Shown here: piece after piece, positions 1-7,800 of the stretch
Layout: each line of letters starts with the position of its first letter
How positions within the stretch are numbered: position 1 is the stretch's first letter
Assembly: GCA_007131535.1 (NCBI GenBank)
Contig: SLQI01000128.1
Span: 1 to 8,051, forward strand
From: Balneolales bacterium
GTDB lineage: Bacteria > Bacteroidota > Rhodothermia > Balneolales > Natronogracilivirgulaceae
Direction: 5' to 3'
DNA: 8,051 bases
Position numbers and translations under genes: made by a program
Notes under the pieces: model-generated
Seen by the model: the letters and a program-made list of their open reading frames with translations, nothing else
Told to the model about the DNA's origin: nothing
Databases searched by the model: none

Positions 1-2379
1 GATCAATTCAGCTTTGATCAGTACGAGGGAGGCAGCCTGTCCTTGGATGCTTTTTTGGAAGACGGCTTCATGGAAACCCGCGTTAGTATGGATGATATTG
101 GCGACAATGTCCATGTAAAAGGAGAGGCGGCCACCGAGCTCAGAATAGGGGAAGTGCACAACCAAATACTTGAACTGGAATTCGGAAGTCCGGGGTATTT
201 ATGGAAGCTGGATGCTCCCTCGGAACTCACATATTACAAAAACGGCCGCCTGGATTTATCACCGTTTACTATGATCAATGACGGGCAGCTATTTTATGCA
301 GAAGGAGTTTTCAGTAGAGAGGAAGATGATCAGGTATCATACCGGCTGGAGAATATAAATCTCGATCGCATCTCCGATATAATAGATGGACGGATTCCAT
401 TCGCGGGCACGGTAAACGGTTCGTTTATCACCCGAACCCTGAATGACAGCCCGTTCTTTGAAGGCGAGATACGTGCCGATGACTTTGCAATCGACGGTCG
501 CATACTGGGCGAGGTAAAACTTTCAAGCAGTTACAATATTGAGCAGAGACGCTTCGACACCGTACTGGATATTTATACCAACCCGGAGTTGTATGCCGAC
601 TATCTTGAAGAGAATGACGGAGTCGGACAGAATTTGTCATTGAAAGGGTATTTTGTGGAACCCGACTGGGACAATCCGGAGGAGGAGTTTTATCATTTTG
701 ATGGAGAGTTTGAACAGATTGATCTATGGGTTTTGCCCTACATCGTGAATAACATATTTGAAGATGTTGAAGGCGAGGGGCGCGGAGCCGGATATTTAAG
801 CGGAAGCCTGGAGGATATAGATTTCCATGCTGATTTTGAAGTACTCAGCTCTGATGCCGAACCCGTATTTTTTGAAACCAGGTACAACATTACCGGAGAT
901 GTTGAACTTAACCGCCATGACGGGGTTACGTTAATAGATATGGATGTTAAAGACGGGCGGGGTGGAACCGGCAAATTATATGGCAACATTTCATTTAATG
1001 ATTTTGCCCGGGAAAGAGAGCTCGATTTCACGCTTGAGCTAAACCGTCTTCATTTTATGAACAATTCATTCGATCCGGAAATACCTTTTTACGGATCGAT
1101 GTATGGCAGCGGGAGAGTCAGGGCTTCGGGCACTAATGTTTCTCCGGTGATATCAACTCCGCAGACTATCCGGGTTACCTCCGATTCCAGGCTGGGCGTT
1201 CCGTTGATTGGTGGAACTCAGGTTGAGGATCAACGGCGGTTTATCAGGTTTGTACGGGAGTTCGGAGATGTAGACTTTTCTATTGATGAAATGGTACAGG
1301 CCGGGGTAGTTGGTGAAATTGATCGAACCTTTACCGAGACATTTACGCTTGATCTCGATTTTGAAGCACCTCAGAATCTGAATGTTGAACTGGTCTTTGA
1401 TCCGGTTACCGGTGAAACTCTTACGTCTACGGGTTCCGGCCGGATGCGTATTACGCTGGAGGATGAAGAATACGGCATGATAGGTCGGTATGATGTTGAA
1501 GACGGGGACTACCGGTTTGTAGCCGGAGATATTTTTACCCGCCGGTTTAACCTGAGAGAGGGGGGCTCTATCATCTGGGACGGGGACCCCGCCAATGCCC
1601 GCCTCGATATAGAAGCGTCCTACCGCTCAAGACCGGATATCAATGCATTGCTGGAAACCGGAGATGCCGATTTTCGCGCTCAGCGGATTCCGGTTGATCT
1701 TATACTTGAGATCACCGGAACCATACAGGAGGTAGAAAACGATTTCTTCTTCGAATTTCCCAACGCAATTGATGCCACCCAGAATGCCGCCGTTCTGAGT
1801 GTCTTGAATAGTGAGGATCAGAAATTATTACAGGCTACAGCCTTGCTGCTTACCGGAGGTTTTATTCCGGTAGGTCAGGATGGGTTTGCCCAGGCACAGC
1901 AGTTCAGTACTACGGTACAAGCCAGGGCCGGTGAGGTCGGTCTTAGTCAGCTGGTGTCAGCGCAGATCAACGAGATGCTGAATACCAACCTGGCTAACCT
2001 CGATATTGATCTTAACCTGATAGGATTTGATCAGGCCGACCTTGGAATAGCGCTGCGTTTATTCGACGACCGCCTGGAGCTGAGGCGAGACGGACAGGTT
2101 ACCGGGGAACAGGAATATATTCTTGGTGATCTTGGCGCTACTTACCGAATCAGCCCGACCTTTTCGGTGGAGGTTTTTCACCGCAAAGACCCGACCCTGA
2201 TCGGCGTAATCGGACCGCAAGCCCAACAGGAAAGTGTCAACGGTGTAGGTCTCGAAGCTCAGGTACAGTTCAACACCTGGCAGGAGTTGCAGCAGCGTAT
2301 AACCGGTGCCTTCCGAAGGCTCTTTGGCCTGCGGGATGAGGAGGAAGAAGAGCCCGAAGGCATTGCTGAGGAACCATGA
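1..2379 (+). CDS. tamB: TamB family translocation/assembly module protein, C-terminal part (5' end outside window)
   Basis: The reading frame is open from base 1 to a TGA at 2377-2379, followed at once by a second TGA, giving 792 visible residues; the N-terminal membrane anchor lies upstream of the window. The visible chain is almost entirely short alternating hydrophobic/polar beta strands, as expected for the long hydrophobic-groove rod of TamB/AsmA-type proteins, which span the periplasm and serve outer-membrane protein insertion or lipid transport with an Omp85 partner. The family's C-terminal domain (DUF490/TamB) covers about residues 385-760. Its hallmarks are a GSIIWDGDPANARLDI stretch at 522-537 (glycine, then W-x-G-D-P-x-N-A) followed by an 'EASY' strand, and a final strand region from about 706 (EYILGDLGATY) to the W-containing end. 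The protein ends in an acidic tail with five consecutive Glu, an unusual detail. It is transcribed in the same direction as rnr downstream. The family call is firm; the exact substrate is unknown. Confidence 0.88.
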   Translation, partial: DQFSFDQYEGGSLSLDAFLEDGFMETRVSMDDIGDNVHVKGEAATELRIGEVHNQILELEFGSPGYLWKLDAPSELTYYKNGRLDLSPFTMINDGQLFYAEGVFSREEDDQVSYRLENINLDRISDIIDGRIPFAGTVNGSFITRTLNDSPFFEGEIRADDFAIDGRILGEVKLSSSYNIEQRRFDTVLDIYTNPELYADYLEENDGVGQNLSLKGYFVEPDWDNPEEEFYHFDGEFEQIDLWVLPYIVNNIFEDVEGEGRGAGYLSGSLEDIDFHADFEVLSSDAEPVFFETRYNITGDVELNRHDGVTLIDMDVKDGRGGTGKLYGNISFNDFARERELDFTLELNRLHFMNNSFDPEIPFYGSMYGSGRVRASGTNVSPVISTPQTIRVTSDSRLGVPLIGGTQVEDQRRFIRFVREFGDVDFSIDEMVQAGVVGEIDRTFTETFTLDLDFEAPQNLNVELVFDPVTGETLTSTGSGRMRITLEDEEYGMIGRYDVEDGDYRFVAGDIFTRRFNLREGGSIIWDGDPANARLDIEASYRSRPDINALLETGDADFRAQRIPVDLILEITGTIQEVENDFFFEFPNAIDATQNAAVLSVLNSEDQKLLQATALLLTGGFIPVGQDGFAQAQQFSTTVQARAGEVGLSQLVSAQINEMLNTNLANLDIDLNLIGFDQADLGIALRLFDDRLELRRDGQVTGEQEYILGDLGATYRISPTFSVEVFHRKDPTLIGVIGPQAQQESVNGVGLEAQVQFNTWQELQQRITGAFRRLFGLRDEEEEEPEGIAEEP

Positions 2380-2604
2380 TGACGAAACGCTTTAACGGGT
2401 GCGTTGTGAAATTTTCAAAAAATCGGGGCAGGTACAAAAATTCAACTCAATAGAAATAATTAAGGATCTCAAAACTCCGATAATGCCGGTCATGGCTCAA
2501 AAAAAGATTTACAAAGCCTGCTCATAAGATTCTAAGGCTCGCAGAGTTATTAACCGGTACATCATAAGTGGCATAGGATCCTAAAAAATCACGCTTAATA
2601 TTTA
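2380..2604. other. Intergenic region between tamB and rnr
   Basis: This 225-bp stretch is visibly more AT-rich than the flanking genes and contains no credible coding frame. I looked for a promoter (sigma-70 type and the Bacteroidota TAnnTTTG type) and found no convincing pair of boxes. I also found no hairpin followed by a T-run that would make a standard terminator. A 5-bp stem lies just after the tamB stop (AACGC 2386-2390 with GCGTT 2401-2405) and another at 2515-2539, but both are too weak to call. The length is greater than the 44-bp gap after rnr, so an independent rnr promoter here is plausible but not shown. An in-frame TAA at 2596-2598, directly ahead of the rnr ATG, closes the frame. 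Confidence 0.6.
2523..2584. repeat. Two related imperfect 13-bp dyads upstream of rnr
   Basis: CATAAGATTCTAA (2523-2535) and CATAGGATCCTAA (2572-2584) match at 11 of 13 positions and lie 49 bp apart. The core of the second, TAGGATCCTA (2574-2583), is a perfect 10-bp palindrome, and the first is a degenerate version of it. They sit 20-80 bp before the rnr start, where an operator pair could lie. A chance origin in AT-rich sequence is quite possible; no known regulator is recognised. Confidence 0.25.
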
Positions 2605-4806
2605 ATGGCTAAAAAGAAACCAAAAACTAATCACACCGGGAAAAGCAGGAAAAAGCTGGATGATCAGATCATTGAGACGCTTAAACCACATGAGAACCAT
2701 TATGTGCCGGAGGGACTGTTGGCATCGGCATTACAGCTGGAGTCGGGCAATGATCAGAAAAAACTGCATAAGGCCATCAACCGGCTGACTCAGCGAAAAG
2801 TGCTCAAACGAAATAAAAAAGGTGCGGTAAAACTTAAAAAAGGCGCATTAGATACGGAAGCAGCCGGTGGGAAAAACCATGACGGGTCCGATGTATTCGA
2901 AGGCAAGTTTACCGCCAACCGGCATGGAGTCGGTTTTGTCTCTGTCAAAGAGTTTGACAAGGATGTTCGCATCCCCAGAAAAAAATGCGGAACTGCACTC
3001 GAAGGAGATTGGGTTAAAGTCCGCATATACCCCGGCTATTCCGGCAGGATCGAGGGCAGTATCGCCGAGGTGCTCAAAAGGGGGAAAAGCTTTTTTGTAG
3101 GAACCTTTCTGGAAGAACAGGAAGGGGTGTATCTGATTGAATCGGACGACCAATCCGCGAGGACGGAGTTTTTTGTCGCTCCGGAAAATACGCATGGTGC
3201 CGCGCACCTGGATAAAGTGATTTTCGAGCTCGTTCAATGGTCGCACCCGCGCTCCCTGCCGGAGGCAAGAGTCAAAGACATACTCGGTAAGAAAGGCAGT
3301 AATGATGCGTCCATGCTAAGCATTCTGGCCGAACATGAACTGCGCGCCCCGTTTTCCAATGCGGTAGAAAAAGAAGCTGAATCCATCCCCGAAGAAATTC
3401 CCGCGGAAGAAATTCAACGCCGCAGCGATCTGCGCGGACTCAATGTCTTTACCATTGATCCCTTTGACGCCAAAGATTTTGATGACGGGCTCAGTATCAC
3501 GGTACTTGATAATGGAAATTACTATCTCGGGGTGCATATCGCGGATGTGACCTATTACGTCCGCCAGGAAACGGAGCTGGACCGCGAAGCGCAGGTACGG
3601 GGAACCAGCGTATATCTGGTGGATCGTGTTATTCCTATGCTTCCGGAAAAGTTGAGTAACGGGGTCTGCAGTCTCCGGCCGGATGAGGATAAATTGGCCT
3701 ACTCCTGTTTTATGGAAGTTACTCCCCGCGGCGATGTGGTCGATTACAGCATTGAAGAAACCGTTATCCGCTCCAAATGCCGGTTTACCTATGAGGAAGC
3801 TCAGGAAGTTATTGACGGCGAGCGGGACGGGCCGTTTAAAGAGGAACTGGATATACTTGCTTCGATGACCGGTATGCTTACCGACAGGCGTTTCCGGGAA
3901 GGATCGGTTGATCTCGACAGCCCGGAGCCGGTATTTATTCTGGATGATGACGGACGGCCAACCGATGTCAAAATCAAACCCAGACTGAAGACGCATCGCC
4001 TGATAGAAGAGTGTATGTTATTGGCGAATCGAACGGTGGCCGGGCATATTAAAAACCTGAGGGCACAGGTATCCAAAAAAGGGCAGGATGTATATCCGTT
4101 TCTGTATCGCGTACACGACAAGCCTGATATCGAAAAGCTGGAGAATGTTGCCGAGAATGTGCGTCCCATCGGAATTGATTTTAAAGTGCCCAAAGGCAAT
4201 GTCTCCCCTCAGGCCATTAACAGTCTTCTTGATCAGGTAAAAGAAACCAACCTGAAGTACACGATTAATGAGCTGGTACTGCGTTCCATGGCCAAAGCCG
4301 TGTACAGCCCGAAAAATATCGGGCACTTCGGTTTAGGTTTTAAACATTACGCCCACTTTACCAGTCCCATACGCCGCTATCCTGATGTAATCGTACATCG
4401 GCTTTTGAAACACTACGAAAAGGGGCAGAAGAGTTATTCCTATAAGGAACTTGGTCGCCTCGGTGAGGAGACCAGCGAATGTGAACAAACAGCTGTTCAG
4501 GCTGAAAGAGATTCCATTAAACTAAAACAGGTTGAATTTATCTCCGAAAGGATTGGAGAAGCCTTCGAAGGTGTTATAAGTGGAGTCACTGATAAGGGTT
4601 TGTTCATAATGATCAAAGAGTATTATTGTGAAGGAATGCTTGCTATCCGGGATCTTGATGACGATTATTACGTCTATGATCAGCAAAGGCACTCACTTGT
4701 AGGCCGCCGGCGTGGGCGGGTTTATCAGCTTGGGGGTGAAATCCGCGTACGAGCAGTTCGGACAGATTTCGAACAACGAACTATTGATTTTGAGCTCGCA
4801 AAATAG
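2605..4806 (+). CDS. rnr: Ribonuclease R (3'-5' exoribonuclease, RNB/RNase II family)
   Basis: This 733-residue protein degrades RNA processively from the 3' end, including structured RNA, in the cytoplasm. Domain order is the complete RNase R set: a Lys-rich start and winged-helix region (about 18-78), two cold-shock OB folds (about 97-158 and 160-240), the RNB catalytic domain (about 280-600) and an S1 domain (about 651-731). The catalytic Asp cluster is intact in IDPFDAKDFDDG: D285, D291, D293 and D294 correspond to the four metal-binding Asp of E. coli RNase R. The RNB signature YAHFTSPIRRYPD is at 582-594. The protein is shorter than the E. coli enzyme (813 aa) because it stops right after S1 and lacks a basic C-terminal tail. 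The ATG is the first possible start, since an in-frame TAA ends 6 bp before it. No Shine-Dalgarno sequence precedes it; the leader is AT-rich. The call is very firm; RNase II is unlikely because of the winged-helix region and length. Confidence 0.97.
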   Translation: MAKKKPKTNHTGKSRKKLDDQIIETLKPHENHYVPEGLLASALQLESGNDQKKLHKAINRLTQRKVLKRNKKGAVKLKKGALDTEAAGGKNHDGSDVFEGKFTANRHGVGFVSVKEFDKDVRIPRKKCGTALEGDWVKVRIYPGYSGRIEGSIAEVLKRGKSFFVGTFLEEQEGVYLIESDDQSARTEFFVAPENTHGAAHLDKVIFELVQWSHPRSLPEARVKDILGKKGSNDASMLSILAEHELRAPFSNAVEKEAESIPEEIPAEEIQRRSDLRGLNVFTIDPFDAKDFDDGLSITVLDNGNYYLGVHIADVTYYVRQETELDREAQVRGTSVYLVDRVIPMLPEKLSNGVCSLRPDEDKLAYSCFMEVTPRGDVVDYSIEETVIRSKCRFTYEEAQEVIDGERDGPFKEELDILASMTGMLTDRRFREGSVDLDSPEPVFILDDDGRPTDVKIKPRLKTHRLIEECMLLANRTVAGHIKNLRAQVSKKGQDVYPFLYRVHDKPDIEKLENVAENVRPIGIDFKVPKGNVSPQAINSLLDQVKETNLKYTINELVLRSMAKAVYSPKNIGHFGLGFKHYAHFTSPIRRYPDVIVHRLLKHYEKGQKSYSYKELGRLGEETSECEQTAVQAERDSIKLKQVEFISERIGEAFEGVISGVTDKGLFIMIKEYYCEGMLAIRDLDDDYYVYDQQRHSLVGRRRGRVYQLGGEIRVRAVRTDFEQRTIDFELAK

Positions 4807-4850
4807 ATATTTGCATTTTATCACCGGTTGAACTGAAATTCTATAACACC
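4807..4850 (+). other. Short gap between rnr and the fusion gene; no Shine-Dalgarno
   Basis: The 44 bp between the rnr stop and the next ATG show no hairpin terminator and no recognisable promoter, so read-through from rnr is likely. The bases just before the ATG (ctataacacc) hold no purine-rich Shine-Dalgarno element, which matches the start of rnr and the habit of Bacteroidota-like bacteria. Confidence 0.5.
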
Positions 4851-7800
4851 ATGTTTGTAAAGCATATACCATTATATAGAGCCGCACTGACCTTGGCGGC
4901 ATTTTTTGTTGGGTTTGTAGGGGTGAATCAAGCCGGCGCACAAGGCTTTTTTCAGTTCGGGCAGAACAAAGTGAATTATGAACAGTTCGACTGGCGCTTT
5001 ATTCAAACCGAACATTTCGATATTCATTATTATGATTCCAGAAACTACTACATTGCCGAGTTTGCCGCGCATACCCTTGAGTCCTCACTGGCACAGGCAC
5101 GGGCAGACTGGAATCATCAGATAAATGACCGCATCCCGGTCATCCTTTACGATTCCAGTACTGATTTTGCTCAGACCAACGTCATCCCATTCATAATACC
5201 CCAGAGTGTCGGCGGGGTTACGGATTTGTACAAAAACCGTATCACCATGCCGTTTGACGGGGACTATGACCGGTTTCGCCATGTCCTGCAGCACGAGCTC
5301 TCCCATGCAGTTTCAAATGACTATTTTTTTGGGGGGTCACTGCAAAATGTGGTGCAAAACAACATTCAGCTGGAGAAACCTTTGTGGTTTGAAGAAGGGC
5401 TCGCAGAATTCGTTTCACTCGGGTGGGATACCGATACCGATATGTTCATGCGGGATCTCGTCGTAAATGCTAATGTCCCTGCCATACCGCAACTTAGAGG
5501 CTATCTGGCTTATAGGGGAGGGCAGACGGTCTGGTACTATATCGCAGAGGAGTATGGACGGGAAAAAGTTGCGGAAGTACTGGAGCGTACCCGGATAACC
5601 CGCAGCGCCCAGGGAGGAATACGTCAGGCGCTCGGCCTTTCGATAAGTGAGCTCACTGAACGCTGGCAGGATTGGCTTAAGGAGAAATATTATCCCGAAA
5701 TAGCGGAAAGAGAACGTGTACGTGATATAGGCCGGAATGTAACCCGGGAAAACTTCAGAGGAGCTTTTAATACCAGCCCGACCATATCGCCTCAGGGGGA
5801 TAAAATGGCCATGATCACAAACAGAAGAGGCTATTTTGATGTGGTTTTGGTTGATACGGAAACCGGTGAACCTATCAGAACCGTAGTTCGCGGCGAGGAT
5901 GATGTCGATTTCGAAGAACTCAATATTTTAAATCCGAACCTGACATGGTCACCGGATGGACAGAAGTTGGCACTCTCTACCCGTGCAGACGGCAAAATCG
6001 ATATTGCCATTGTCGATATCGACCGGGGGGAAACTCGCCGGCTCAAGTTCCCGAAACTCGATGCCATCAAATCCGTAGCCTGGTCGCCGGATGGAACTAA
6101 ACTGGCTTTTAACGGCAACTACGGACCGTACCCGGATATTTATGTCTACGATCTGGAAACGGATGATTATTTCAATGTGACCAACGACATTTTTTCGGAT
6201 AAAGACCCCGCATGGTCACCCGATTCAAAGTATCTGCTTTTCTCCTCTGATCGCGGCTCCCGTGTTGAGTTGGGCAAATACCGTACGAATTACAGTGTGT
6301 TGACCAATCCAGATCTCACCCAGCGCGACATTTACCGTGTAGAGCTTGGAAGTAACCGAGCTGAGCGGTTAACCCATTCCCGTACCTCCAAAGAGGAACG
6401 GCCGGTAATGACCAGTGAAGGGGAACTTTTATTTATTTCGGATCAAAACGGAATCCCCAATATTTATAAGATGGATTTGGATGACCGGGTGAGCGTACCG
6501 CTTACTAACTTTTTGGTAGGGGTGCAGCAGATGTCGATCAGTGCAGATGGCCGCAGGCTTGCCATGAATACCTATAATCGTGGTTATCTGGATATTTTTG
6601 TGATCAACAATATCACCAACCGGGTTAAAGAAGATGGCATTGAGCCCAATGAATGGGCACAACGCAGGGCGGCTGAACCTGACTATGTAAGAGTTCCGGC
6701 TATCGGAATTGCAAGGGAGAGGCTTAGAGAAGAAGAGCCGATGAGGCCGTCGTTTCTTGCCGAATCCCGATCTCTCGTACTGGACGGTTTGCTGCAGCAG
6801 CAACAGGCACTACAACCGGAAGACCCTGAAGAAGAAGCCGATACCGTTGAAGTTGAAGAAGATGGCACGGTTGATTTCCGGAACTATGTATTCAGCGACG
6901 AATTCGATGACCTGATTGATGAAACCGTCGGGCGCCAATTCGACCCGGAAGGAAACCGCGACGATGAAGGCCGGTATATCCCGCGCCGGTATAGGTTGTC
7001 GTTTTCACCGGATATTACCTACTTCGGCGGCGGAGCCGTCTTTTCAACAGGATTCGGAGCTCAGGCATTAACCCAGATTGAATTCAGTGATCTGCTGGGA
7101 GATCACCGTATAGGAATCTCATCTAACCTGGTGTTCGACCTGAGAAATAGTGATTATATCATAAGCTATTCTTACCTCAGGCCTCGGACCAATGTAAATG
7201 TCAGCTATTTCCATTCCGCACGACAGTTTGCGCGAGGAATACAGGCAGGGCAGTTTACCTTCGAGCGAGTCCGGAATTACGGGGGCGGGATCAGTTTTCG
7301 TTATCCCTTTAACCGGTTTGATCGGGTGGACTACGGTTTAAGTTTAATTGCCGTTTCACGGGATGTTGCCGGTGGCGCCAACCTGCCGCTGGAAACAGAA
7401 AAGAACTACTTTCTGAACCCCAATGTTACCTTTACGCGGGACCGGACTCTGCAGGGAGCCTTTTTTACCCCGAGAGCCGGCCGCCGTATGGCACTGCAGG
7501 TAAATGCCGCCCCGCCGGTCGGCCATGAAGACTTTCTGCAATTCGCTTCAAGTATGGGGGACTTCCGGCAATATTACAGCATTGCCAACTTCTGGACTTT
7601 TGCATTCCGGTTTTCCGGAGGAATTTCTTATGGCCGAAATGCCCAACAATTCCTGATGGGTGGTATGCAGAACTGGATTAACTTCAGTTTTGAAGACCGT
7701 CAGGTTTCCCCCGATATCGCCGAAAGCATCTTCTTTACCATGCCGGCATGGCCTATGCGGGGGCATCGCTATAATGCCGGAATTGGTAACACTTTTGCCC

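Noticed and set aside
2386..2405. Possible terminator hairpin after tamB (AACGC/GCGTT)
   Set aside because: The stem is only 5 bp with a 10-base loop and is not followed by a T-run.
2515..2539. Possible hairpin AGCCT/AGGCT in the tamB-rnr gap
   Set aside because: Only 5 bp with a 15-base loop and no T-run; such stems are expected by chance.
3391..3415. Direct repeat GAAGAAATTC at 3391 and 3406 inside rnr
   Set aside because: It simply encodes the local EEIPAEEI repeat in the hinge before the RNB domain and needs no further explanation.
3316..3996. A 226-codon open frame on the minus strand inside rnr
   Set aside because: It lies wholly antisense to the RNB catalytic core of a clear RNase R, has no recognisable domain, and reads as low-quality, Phe/Ile-rich shadow sequence.
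4872..5306. Minus-strand open frames over the start of the fusion gene
   Set aside because: They overlap the signal peptide and the HExxH metallopeptidase domain, which are well supported on the plus strand, and show no domain of their own.
5206..5466. An 86-codon plus-strand frame overlapping the peptidase domain
   Set aside because: It is an out-of-frame shadow: the frame that carries HELSH and WFEEGLAEF continues through it without interruption.
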